NCBI GenBank assembly: GCA_963932145.1
Contig: OZ010599.1
Coordinates: 46,711,277-46,775,276, forward strand
Source: Acanthosepion lycidas
Lineage: Eukaryota > Mollusca > Cephalopoda > Sepiida > Sepiidae
Reading direction: 5' to 3'
DNA length: 64,000 bases
How positions within the stretch are numbered: the stretch's first letter is position 1; each line of letters starts with the position of its first letter. Shown piece by piece: positions 33,897 to 45,700 of this stretch. A program made the position numbers and the translations under genes. The notes beneath the pieces are model-generated. The model saw only the letters and a list, made by a program, of their open reading frames with translations. It did not search any database and was not told where the DNA came from.

Positions 33897-34079
33897 TGTT
33901 TTTGTTTTAAATTAATTCAATATTTAAAAGAAAGTATTAATAAACAATTTAAAAATGTTGCCGTAAAAAATCTGATACACAAAACAAACAACACGCTTCT
34001 TGAAAGTTGGACTCAATATGATGACGTCACATTTCTCGTTAACACAATGAAACAGGCCTTCTCTATCGGTGGTCACGTT

Positions 34080-34369
34080 AGAACCCTTTCCGCATTGGGA
34101 AAATTTTGAGGTTCTTCTATGTCCTTGCCGCCGAGTTGTTTAATGGGTAACAGATATTTTTAGTTTTTAATTCTGTTCCCATATAGTAGTCTCTAGCTTT
34201 TTCAGCTTGGATGGGCGATATTTTTACACATGTCTTCACGGAGTCCGATTAATTCGTGAGTGGGGCTTTTAAGCCTTTTGTTTTGTGGTGGGGGGCATTT
34301 CTGGGGTTTTAATGGAAGAAGGACTGGGGGTGTGGCCGGGTGTATATGTTTGCCTAAGGGCTGGGGTCT
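34080..34369 (-). other. Possible continuation of the gag-like element
   Basis: Past the stop at 34370 the minus strand still shows protein-like pieces (SPTHELIGLREDMCKNIAHP and LGGKDIEEPQNFPNAERVL). The element probably extends to about 34080, next to the P-like transposon. Confidence 0.4.
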
Positions 34370-35960
34370 CTATTGAGAGGGATTGAGGATTGGGGAAAAA
34401 TGTGGAGGAGAGGCAGGTGAGGACTTCTCTCTACAAAGAGGGGTTGAAAGATGAGAAGAAAGTGGTGGGTCAGAGGTTGTGGAGGGTGTGGCCTTCTTTG
34501 AAGAGAAAGACTTGGGCTGACTGGATGTAGAGGGCTGGGGAGACTGTGCAGTGGAATTGGAAGGAAGTGCTTTCTTGGTGGGAGAGGATTTTGTTTTCCT
34601 TTGCTGGTCTAGTTTTTGTTTAAGAACTTTAATTTTTTCAGTTTTTCCGTAGCCGGGATCGTATTTTCTTTGTAGATCTTGGGTGTTTAGTATTGAGGCT
34701 AGGGCGTCGCCCTTACTGTTGACAGAGGGAGTGGGACTGTAAGTGCCTTTTGTCCCAGGAGCTTCAGGGGTCTGAGAACCCGCCGTCTGACGCTTCCCTC
34801 TGGCCCTGTCAGCAACCTGCCATTCCACCTCTCCCTCCTCCATAACTGCACTTGCAGCGGAAGAAGGCTCTTCGCAGAATGGGGGCTTTGGTGTTGACCC
34901 AACTGGGGGTTTGACTACTGCGGTCATGGAAGCTGGCATGTCCATTATAGGCGAGGCGGATTTCAAAGACTCGGTCAGAGGGGGAGTTTGGTCGACTGGG
35001 GCCTGACTTCCAGAGGCCTTCTTTCCTGAACAGGAAGAGGAGAGGTGACCAGTCTCTCCGCACTTCCAACAAACTGGTTTACGGCCGGTCGCAATGACCA
35101 ACAGATTCAGGCCACCAACATCCAGACAGTTGGGGATGGAGACGAAGGCTTTACGATCCTATCACAAGAAGCACCCAGAATTTCATCGTACTGGGAAAAA
35201 GAAAGCCGCCAGGTGCTCCCTGATAACTAGAGGAGGGACCTCGTATGTTGCTAATGGTCCCACTTCTGCGTTCATATTCAGTTCGGAGAATCAAATCTGT
35301 TGTGATCAGAGCCCAATTTGTAGCTTTTACGCAGTGTTCGGCAATGGGTAACAGCACATCCCACATGAAAAAGCCTTTACCCGTAACGATATGGAGTGGC
35401 TTTAACCATTGTCTTTTCGTAGAATGACAAATTTTGCGCGAACGCTTGACGACGACAAAGACCGACAGTATTCTTTTATCGATCTTCTTTAGTTGATTGG
35501 ATTCTCCAAGAGCACACCTTCTACCACAAGCTGTGCGTAACTCTTGGCATGCTCCAAGAACTACGCAATATCGATAATGCATTTAAGTGGGGACTTCCAA
35601 CAACAGGGCGAATCCCCGCTATCAGCGGTATCACTATTCCCGTTCTTTTGCCATTCATGACCTCCATGTCAGATTTTTGGCCATTATTGGCCACTGTAGA
35701 TTTTTATTTATTTTTTGGCAATTATCGGCCTCCATACTTTCTTGGGATTTTGATTTTTCTTTGCCATTATTGGCTCCCGTACAATTTGGAGATTTTTCTC
35801 GGCCTTTATTGGCTTCCATACTATTTAAATTGCCAGCAATGGCCTCCTCACAAGAGGAAGAAGATTCCAAAGCCGGGTACTCCTCTAAACCTTCTTTATC
35901 AGGCGGGTCTTTCTTTGGATTGAAGAGATGCTTCCTAACAGATCTCCTGAAAGACGTCAT
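34370..35960 (-). pseudogene. Gag-like protein with a CCHC zinc knuckle, frameshifted
   Basis: The N-terminal part (35960 to 35655) starts MTSFRRSVRKHLFNPKKDPP and is rich in charged residues. A middle part (about 35590-35280) contains KKIDKRILSVFVVVKRS and further pieces in two frames. The C-terminal part (35101-34370) starts with VIATGRKPVCWKCGETGHLS, where C-x2-C-x4-H-x4-C is a CCHC zinc knuckle. It ends in a long Ser/Pro/Lys-rich tail. This is the layout of a retroelement Gag or LINE ORF1, which coats element RNA. At least two frameshifts and stops near 35160-35180 break it. No protease, integrase or RT is adjacent, so the element class is unclear. Confidence 0.75.
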
Positions 35961-37699
35961 TTTAGTTTTCTTTTTTAAAAATAAGAAAGAAGGTGCTTTC
36001 TTTTTCTTTTTTCAATTTTTTAAAGAGAATGCGTGAAAAGGGGAAAAATAGTTAATAAATTCCGCCTTATAGGCGAAACTAGAAATTCAAGAAAAAATAA
36101 ACAGACAAAAACAGCAGGTGACAGACAAAAAACAAATCAAATAAACAAAAAGAAAAAACACACGGCTCGCCCGAAAGCGAGACAGCAAGTAAAAAAAGTA
36201 CAAAAACAAGGAACACATAAATAAATATACACAAAGGTTTTACAAAAATCAAATGACGAAAGAGGACAAATAAAACAAGGTTCACCTTGTAGAGCTTAAC
36301 CTCTACATGCCAGTGGATCAGAACCAATGACTGAGTTCGCTACGTCCTCATTGGACAATAAATATTAAAACATTTCTAATTTACATTTTCATGTGTTAGT
36401 TGTAGATTTTTGTGCAAGCTAAACACAATCCAGGCTCCAGACGCAAGTTTTACAATAATTGTTTCTGATTGGTCAATATATCTCAAAGTCCTAACAACGC
36501 CTACGCACACGTGTTTAAACACAAAATACCGCCAAAATCTTGAAACGTGTTCGCGAGCCTCACACGGGACTAAGAATGCAAATAAATACAATGCACGAAC
36601 ACAAATTTACCAGTGTGCTTCGTGACGGATAACCAATCGTTAAACTACTCCGCGTCACTTATACTTTTGAAGTTGCAAAGTTAAAATTTATTAACACGAA
36701 ACAACTCCAATGCACTCACTCATCAATCACTGTATTCAATCACCATAAACAGTGGAAGTTCTCAACCATAAAACTTATATTCATCCAGCAAACATTTCAG
36801 TTGATTCTCTAACAAAAAATTATTACGGTCAAAGAGGGACAACTTCTTAAACAAACTTAAAATTCACATCAAAAAAATATTACTACACAAAAACTGTTTA
36901 ATATTACGTAAGTTTACCAACCTCAATCATACTTTGTATGCCTTGCTTTGTTCCTTTGTATGACTTACTATATATAAAATTCTATTGTTTGTTATTAAAA
37001 AAAAGAGATTTATTATTATTTCTCATGTTGTTCTGATTCTATGTGTGAATATTGAAATTTTGATGTTAGTGGAAATTGTTAATTTATCACGCAGCCTATT
37101 TCTCAACAATTATTTACCCATATGATTAACACATCCACTACAACCTAAAGGCAAGACAAATTTAAAACGTACAATAAAAAATAGGCGAAAAACAAAAGAA
37201 CAAAGTTCGCCTAGAGGCGAAACAATAAATTTAAAAAAGAAAACACAAAAACGAAAATAAACAATAAAACGAAAACGCTACAGAAAAAAAAGAAAAACGT
37301 TATACAAAGAAAATACGAAACAACAAAAATATGCAGAGCTAATCGCAAAACAAAAACGGCTGACGCTAAGAACGAGTCAACCGGAAAAACAAATAAACAA
37401 AAGAAAATAAAAGGACAGATTAGACAATAAAAATACAAAGATTAGAACAAATATGGCACAAAAAAGGTTTTAAAATAAAATAAAACACGGAAAACTTAAA
37501 GGATATTTAAAAAGAAAGAAACAAATAAAGAAATAATAACACGTAAGGAAGAAATTAAAATCTGTCGTAGAAAAATAAACAGAAACTCTAACAGGGGTTA
37601 CGAAATAAAAAACGAAAATAGGGAAGAAGTAAAAAAAAAAAATCAAAAAGAAAGCAAATAATAAAAGAATCTCTGAGATGAAGTATTATGTACATTATT
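35961..37699. other. A-rich region with small GC hairpins, no gene seen
   Basis: Long stretches are strongly A-rich on the + strand (36050-36230 and 37140-37640) and contain GC-rich hairpins such as TTCGCCTAGAGGCGAA (about 37206). The two stretches share vocabulary (AGGCGAAAC, AAACAAATAAACAAAAG) and may be a repeated 5' leader of the gag-like element. ORFs here are low-complexity. Confidence 0.45.
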
Positions 37700-38072
37700 T
37701 ACATTACTCGGACTATTGTCCTCATCTTTGTCGCCATATTTATTACAACATTTCGGCCGTTTACGCTCCGGCCTTCTTCAGGTGGTTGGAATGTCGAACT
37801 TAACCCTTTATTTCGCTCACTGGGGTAGACTGTTCTAGTTCCACGTGCCATGTTTAATGGATGTCAGTTATCTCCTGTTAATTTCCCTCTGAAAGTTCTC
37901 CACTGCCTTAACCGGATATTGAACTCACACACTTTGAGTCCTGTCACTGAATCTAACCAACGCCTTTATCCACTGTGCCATGTGTCCTTGAGAAGAAGGC
38001 CGGAGCGTACAACGGCCAAAACGTTGTAATAAATATGGCGACAAAGATGAGGACAATAGTCCGAATAATGTA
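37700..38072 (-). mobile_element. tRNA-derived SINE (family 1) with an inverted tail copy at its head
   Basis: On the minus strand the SINE runs from the tRNA-like head (37987-37912) through the body to a tail ending near 37700. An additional copy of the last 80 bases of the tail is joined in opposite orientation just before the head (37992-38072). Both ends of the locus thus carry the same 80-base sequence as inverted repeats. Both tails include CTGAAGAAGG or GAGAAGAAGG, the GGCC...GGCC stem and the hairpin GGACAATAGTCC. Confidence 0.85.
37912..37987 (-). other. tRNA-like head with A and B boxes
   Basis: The minus strand reads GGACACATGGCACAGTGG and GAGTTCAATATCC. TGGCNNAGTGG fits the Pol III A box and GAGTTCAATATCC resembles the B box with two changes. 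This is a SINE promoter, not a functional tRNA. Confidence 0.75.
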
Positions 38073-38749
38073 AAGGTAGAGATAATAATATCGATCGCCT
38101 AACGTTTGTCAAAGGACGTGTTAATACGCTTGTCTCCTTATCTCTGGTGACAGGCGAACTTGCTCGTCTTTTATTTTGTATGTGGGGCTTGAAAAGATCA
38201 TTTGGGAATTCACTCCCGGATATGATCCGGGCCTTTCTATTGGAAGACGGACAAATTTCACGCCGGCTTGCGAAAAGGTCCGTAAAAGAATTTGTTTCTG
38301 ATAATTGAAGATTATTTGAATTTTGTTTTTAAATGTTTCCTAGTTTTCTATTGGCCGAAAAACATTTCGCAACAAGGTGTGAAATTTCACGAGTTTTGTT
38401 TTGGATTCGCTTTTGCGTGTGTGTTAAGCAACGTTTTTTTTTACATATGTTACCGGACCCTATCTGCAAATCTGGGACACAACTAAAATTGCCAATACCT
38501 CGTACGGTAAACCGAAACGGTAAAGTTTCCTCAAGTTTTAGTCAGGCTTTTTTACAATAGGAATGTTTTTTTGTCGTTGTTTTTTGTTTTTTTTTTTAAT
38601 CAAAAGGGTAAACGAAACCTTCGTGCAGTAATCGAAGAGGCCAACGCGCAGTAATCTAGTCCCGTAAGAGCGGCCGTGCTGCACCCGGGACCCAACTAAG
38701 ATTGCGGTAGATTCCCGCAAATTTTTAATGCTATTTTTAGAATATTAAG

Positions 38750-38783
<34 letters not shown>

Positions 38784-39221
38784 CCCGGAATGATACTTTT
38801 TATTTAAAGAGTTATTTGTAAAATTTTTCGAACAGTAGTCGAGGCTATTAATGATGGTCGGATTGTAAATGTGACATATTGTCAATATCTCCAAAGCGGT
38901 AGGTTTCTATAAATTTTAATGAAATTTTTGGAATAATCAGGCTTTTTTTTTTACACTAGTAATAATGTAATGATGCTTTAAAAAAATTGTTTCTGAGTCT
39001 TATTCTGCAATTTTACCAAAAAGGATCCCTAACTCCTTGGCATTGACAAAAAAAAGTAGCGCGCTCCTTTCAGGAGGTCTCTAGCTCCTTTCTTTAGGGA
39101 CCCACCTTCTCAAAGCACTATATTGAGTCATATGTGAAAAGTTATCATATTGAGCATCGACTAACTACGAAATGGTATAAAAATTAAATACTAACTAACA
39201 AAACAATTCTTATAACATTTT
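38073..39221. other. Spacer upstream of VTI1B, no gene seen
   Basis: T-rich tracts (38571-38600 and 38753-38779) and locally GC-richer sequence (38600-38700). No recognised coding exon. Confidence 0.5.
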
Positions 39222-39365
39222 TGTAGAAAAGTGTGCCAGTCAGTTGGTGGGTTGAAGAGACACAATGAAAAAAAAAGGCAACAAAAATGTATGTATGTCT
39301 GCGAATTTTGTGTCAGTTTGTCTAGTTTAAAGAACCATAGTCATTTAAAGCACAAACCAAGTCTT
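39222..39365 (+). pseudogene. Degenerate C2H2 zinc-finger-like fragment
   Basis: The frame reads CQSVGGLKRHNEKK and YVCEFCVSLSSLKNHSHLKHK. The C-x2-C and H-x4-H pairs of a C2H2 finger can be seen, but the linker between them is four residues too short, and the first finger lacks Cys residues. Similar finger motifs occur in retroelement proteins. It sits less than 200 bases before the VTI1B start codon, so it lies in the 5' UTR or promoter. Confidence 0.45.
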
Positions 39366-39551
39366 ACTGATTATCTTGTGATTGTCATAGACAATGAAGT
39401 AGAACCCTATGTATATTTTTTTTATTGCTCCCTTTCCATAAGAGAGAAAGTGTGAAATAACTCATTTTTTATATTCACAAAATTTTACATCAGCGATGCA
39501 AGATTTACTTCCCTTGTTATGGAACTCTCTAACATTATTTTTATTACCAAA

Positions 39552-39651
39552 ATGTCGTCGGAGAAGTTCGAATCTTTCGAAGACGATTTAAATTCTGTTT
39601 TGGACTCTTTAAAAGAGGCTATTGATGACCGAATATTGAAATGTTCTGGAG
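39552..39651 (+). CDS. VTI1B: VTI1B exon 1
   Basis: This exon encodes 33 residues from MSSEKFESFEDDLNSVLDSL, corresponding to the first Habc helix, and leaves one base (G) before the donor GTAAGC. The start codon context is CCAAAATG. Confidence 0.93.
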
Positions 39652-42600
39652 GTAAGCAACATTAATTTCTTATTGTCTTGTTGGTGAATATATATCTTAT
39701 TGGTTACAGCCAGGGAATATCTTTCACAAACAATCTGTTAGTTTTTCCTTTTTTAAGTTTATAAACATCAGGTTGAATTACAGAGGAGAACAGTTTTTAC
39801 TTTTTCTTGTTTTCTGAGCTTCTTATTGTCAATATACGCTGATTTTTTTACTCATATTGAGCTTCTTTAAAAATTTTAAAATATTTATATTTTAAGTTTA
39901 GGCTGTTTTGAATTAAACTTTTTTTTTTAATTTCCTGTGACATGATCTGTAACTTCATCTCTTCACTTTTTTTAGTTTTTACAACTTTTAGCATTTCTGC
40001 AGATCATAGAAAACTTAAAAACAAAATATCAGTTTCATGAACTGAGAGTTAGGAATACGAAGATGAAATACTCAACTGACAGTCACTATTGGGACTATAA
40101 ATTCTATGGAAATCAAAAAGTTCATAAAAGTGTGCTTGATCATGAAAGTAAAAAAACGAAACATCAAATCATTTTCTTGAGAAGTCGGAAAATTGTTTTC
40201 TGCGGTGTTTTATTTTACTATTGTTTAATTAATACAAACTGAACATTGATCTCAGATTATCATTTCATTTATTTTCTACAAAGATCACAAGACTATTGTA
40301 ACTGAAACATGAAGTTTTAAAAGAGCTTTTTTTTAAAAAAATAATTTTTTTTCTGATTGATATGAGAGCGCCACACCTCTCTTCTTCCAGTTTTTAATTT
40401 GAAATTAAATTAGATTTTTTTCTCAGGCAACGTCGAAAAGGAATACATGTACACTACACACAGTGTACATTTAGACCCCCCCCCCCAAAAAAAATGGCAA
40501 GAATGTCCTCTTTCTTTTATTTTTTTCAGTGAAAATAAACTTTTTCGCTTGTGTGTGTTTTCTTTAGGTTGGAAAAATATTGGATCATTCAAAAAAAAAA
40601 AAAAATTAGCTGGGTAACTAAAAGTCTTGTTTTTTTTGTTTTTTTTTTTTCACAAATACTTTTTGGAAAGGCATGAATTCATCTTTTCGCTCCTCCCTCT
40701 CCTGCTATGATTTAAAGCAGGGCCGACTTGATTACCTAGGCTTGGGTGTTACCGTTTTTTAACCAGTCTAGGAGAAGGGCAACGCTGAATTCGAAGACAA
40801 CGGGAAAACAAACACTCAACAGCAACAATCTTTCTAAAAAAAAAAAAAAAAAAAATAGTGGCAATTCACAAACGATATAAAAAAAGAAAAAGGTGTTGTA
40901 GAGAGAGTATGTATGTGAGAGTGTCTCATGATCGCCTACATCCCGAGATAACATTGGAAACAAAAAAATAAAATCGTCGGTTTTGACTTTTGAGCAATTT
41001 AGCCTAATTTTGGTTTGGTTTATTTTGGTGTTCCATTCATTCACTCTCCACATTTTTTTCTTTTTAGTAAACATTAGTCAATTGCTTCAAATGTTTGAAG
41101 AGCATGATTGCTCTTTTACATTCTTTCTTTTATGTGCAGTGTCTTTTTAAGTCGTGGGTGATCATGGCTCTCCACAACTTCCTAACCATCTATTTACACA
41201 AACTTATGTAGGTTACTCAGTGTTTCTCTCTGCTGCTCTTGCTTTCAATGTCTTGTGAATGTTAAATTCTCCAAACCCTCTTTCACTTCCCTGCCTCCTA
41301 TGATGTTGATGCTCAACTCTATGAGAGCACCTCGCTGTGCCTTCTTGGTCTCACGTTTTCCACTGACCTGGTGGAACAACTACATTAAATCAATAGCTGC
41401 ATCTCCCACAAGGAATGTTGGTTTTCTGTCATGTGAAATTTTTCTCGTTTGAATCCTTCCTTCACATCTACAAATTTACCATTCATCTGGAATACTGTTG
41501 CCATATATGGTCTGGTTCCCCCACTGTTCATCTCAAGGTTCTCAACAAAATCCAAAGATGCATATACAATGTGATCGTCCTGACTTGGGGTCTCAACTTC
41601 AGTCACTTTCCTCTGTCTTTTCTATAAATATTTTCATAGCATCTGCTCTGACAAGCTATTTTTACTGGTGTTCCGACTGCATGAATTTAAGTGTGCTACT
41701 AGATTGGCATCTCAGTCCCACCTTTTTACTGTCAAATCAGTTAAATGTAACAGCTTCTTCTCTCACATTTCCCGACAGTGGAACTCCATTCCTCTTACTT
41801 GCTTCCCTGAAAATTATAATCTTCAAAAATTTAAATGTAATGTCAATCAACATCTTCTTATACCTTAATCCTCAATCTTCTTTTTATCCTTTCCGCAATC
41901 TCACCCATAACCAGTCTTTTCCTTTAATTTCATTCTCTGAAGGGACACTCCTAACTTGCTTGGGTGAAAGGCTTAGAAAAAAAAAGGGGTTCCAGAAATT
42001 TCAATTGTCTCTTTCTGAGTCTAATTACAAGTTTCATTTTTGTCCTCATTTTCTTAAAACTTCCTTGTTGCTCACATGTTCAGTCCATGGTATTATCAGC
42101 ATCCTTCTGTTGACCAACATTGCTGTTACTTCAAGTTTCCTCTTCATCTGTAAGGAAATTGTCCAGCTTTCACTGCTATATGAGGGTTGATATTACATAG
42201 GTACCTCCACAAGTTCACTAAAAAAAGAATATATCATGATGAAAAAGACGCCAAACTTGACGAAAACAAAATGTTATCGTCTAAATGTTTATGTTATTAT
42301 TAAGAGGAAAGATCAAAGTATTTTGGGGGTATTTTTTAATCGTTCCTTGCATGTCCGAAATTTTTGTTAAAAATCTTTTTTTTTTTTTTTTTTTTTTTTT
42401 TTGAGTCAGCAAAATTGATCATTTTTTTCCATTTTATAAAAAAACTGGAAATCTCACTTTGAAATTCTTTTAAAAATCAATTATCATTTTTTCAAAACTT
42501 ATTTTAAGAAAATCAGAAATTATAATGTTTATTTAAAATATTTTGAACCAACCTTAACTTAGCTTTTGCGCCAAAATGATGTAATTTGAAAATAAAACAA

Positions 42601-42761
42601 AGCAGGTCATAAATTTTCACGTCACTTGACAGGTGATGAATGACATATTGATGGATTCTGTGAGGCTAATTTATTCTATGGAAGGAGAAAAGTGAAATAA
42701 TTTACATTTAAGTGAACAAATTATTTACTTCGTTATTTTTAAAGAAAACTTTCAGCGCTCT

Positions 42762-42794
<33 letters not shown>

Positions 42795-45700
42795 TACTTA
42801 GCTTTCACGTTTATGTTTACGATGCTTTATGGAAAATATATTCTAAAGAAATTAAAATAAGACTGTTAAGATTGACATTAAATTTCATATTTCATAAGAA
42901 AGGTATCTAATTAATTTATAGGTACCTTTCTTATGAAATTTTAACAGAAGTGTACATAAAATACTATAATTTTATGTACATTTATTACATTTTACCATGT
43001 TATTTGTATTTCCATTCATTTTATTATTTCATTTATGGAAAAATGTCATAACTGAGATTAATATAAAAATAAGATCATATAAATTTCATAAGATGATACT
43101 GATACTTGTAGGTACCCTTCTCAGTTGAAATTGAAAAATCAAATTAACTTTTACACACGTGTTTCGCAAAAGTAAAGGCCTTAACAGCGGAGAACAATGC
43201 TTAACTCAAATAATGCAACTTAATTGTATTCTGGTTGGTCTTCCATTATTTATAATTACAGCCCGATTATAAACACAAAATCACATTTTTTAATTACTGT
43301 GGATCTTCTGATTAGTCAAAATGATACATGGATTGTAAGAAAAATTTTTTTGAATTTTTTTGCAAGTAAATATTGTGTTAACAATTTTTTTGAGAATAAC
43401 ATCGATTTTTCTAGATTACACTATTTAATCCATAACTGAGGGAGAAGATAGATTCATACCTTTTCCCAAAGGTATTTGTGCATAAGTGAAGTTGAACTCA
43501 GCCCTCCGATTTCTCATTCAAAGCTACTATTACACCTACTATTACACTACCTGCACATCTATTATAGAGAGAGAGTACAGGCGAGTTTTCTGACAAAAAC
43601 CTGATTATATAGATGTTTAGTTTTATGGTGCCGAGTCAGTCCACTGGGTGACCTACATGCTTTATTAAAAATACTACATGAAAAGCCTTGCTGTGTATCA
43701 TATTGGTAGATAGAAAAGTTTCTATGCCTGTCCTCGAGAAGTAGACATGGACACATTCAACACACAAGAGGGACTCCTTTGTGTCCCCCTCAGGAAGAGG
43801 GTTGATGTCTTCCATATATCTACCAGTTCGTTTCAGCTCAGCGTAACCAACTCAGTTCTCAAATTCTTCAACACTAGAAGCAATCGGATTTATCCATGCT
43901 TCCTGCCTGATGCAAGATGTTCCAGGTGTTAGTATCTATGTTGACCGTTTTAAATGTCTTAAATATCTGTCTATATTTCTGAGATGAGGTATTGTAATTA
44001 TTTACATTGTTCGGACTGCTGTCCTCATCTTTGTTGCCATATTCACATTTCGGCTGCTGTATGCTCCGGCTGTCTTCAGGTGAATGGAATTTCAAACTGA
44101 ACCTTTTATTTTGTCCACCAGGGTAGATTGTTCTGGTCCCACATACTGTGCCTCTTCCAGATGTCTCAGTTATCTCCCTTTAATTCAACTCTCCAAGTTT
44201 TTGTTCACTGCAGTAGCCAGGTATTGAAATCAAAAGTGTTGGTTGGATCCAGTGACTTGATCCAAAAAATTATAAGTTCAATACCTGGCTACAGCTTGCA
44301 TTGAAGACATTTACCCTGTGTAAGCTCATTATACAGCACCTGTTTTGGCATGCTAGTGTCCTCTAAGTGGACACAGTGACTAGCTCATCTAAACTGGTAC
44401 TTCATGATCATAGACTTGATGCTCATTATTTTAACCAACTACAGCACTCCTCTATCCAACTCTTGTGATCACCATGAGATCTTTAGTATAACAATGAACA
44501 CACAAACACACACACACACACACACACAATAAGTAAACATTCCAAAGATTTATCTTAGGAGTGACATTCCTGATCTTTTATCTTCTAGTAATTTACATGT
44601 TTTTGTTAGGTGTAATTGATTTGTGTTATATGTAACACAAATCAATTACACACACACCCACATACATATATATATATACACTGGGTGTAACAGCAAAATT
44701 GTCCAATTGTTATATTAAACTTTGAACTGTTGTATCTTAGAAATGATCAAAGATATCTTACTGGAATTCTCCAAGGTTTTTATAATACTATTGTGCTCTA
44801 CTTTGAACAGTAAGAATGTATTTAACTCTAAGTTGAAATGATGTTCCCTCATGAATATCAATGCTATATAGCGTTGATATTCATGAGACCCCTCCCCACC
44901 CGTTCAAATAAACCATCTATACATATATAAAAAGCAGTTGTATGTATGTATGTGTGTGTGTGTGTGCATCCGTCTAAAACTAAAAAATTACAACAGTTCA
45001 TGACAAAGTAAATATGTATACAGACTCATTCTCCTTTTGTAAAAAAATTATCATATAATTTGTATTTACGAAGATATTCTAAAATTAAAATGCATTAGAA
45101 TGCATTCAAAATTCTCAGAATTAAAAAGTAAAAACAAACAGTAATAATTCTTATTCCAGATTAGGATTACCATTCATTTTTACTTTTTATTCTGCTAAAT
45201 GCTATACATGTGTGTATTTTTCAAATTTCTATTCTCTTGAATTTATTTTCACATTTATAGTAAATAAAAGTGTATCGTTAAAAAAATGGATATTAAAACA
45301 ACAAAGTAAATGTAAAAGAATAAGAATATTATATACAATTATTTGAAAAAAGTTTAATATTTATTTATTCAAATATTCAAGTGTGTGTGTCCAGCTACAA
45401 AATAAATATACAGACTCAGTATCACCCTAAAGGGCAGATGTCTGTATGTATGTGTGTATGTGTATTATTTACTTATTAATATTTTTCGGCCATCTTATGG
45501 AAAATAATTTTTTTATTCAATCTTTAAAAAATAACCTTCATTATTTTTTTTGGTTTGTAACTAACATAAAAAAGTAAATAATTTTCAATTAAATTTTTTT
45601 GAAAATTTATTTAAATAAAATATAGTTAAATTCATAAAAGAAATATTCAACACGACTAATGTTGATCGTTCGTCATGTTTGTCCCTGCTAATTTTTATTC

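Larger units (their letters stand above)
41871..43561 (+). other. VTI1B intron 1 sequence, long T-tracts and small palindromes
   Basis: T-tracts at 42378-42402 and 42766-42793, and hairpins at 42889 and 42951 listed separately. No gene was seen. Confidence 0.55.

Noticed and set aside
35961-37640. Lys/Asn-rich and Phe/Val-rich ORFs in the A-rich region
   Set aside because: Composition follows the A-rich strand bias; no domain or conserved pattern is visible.
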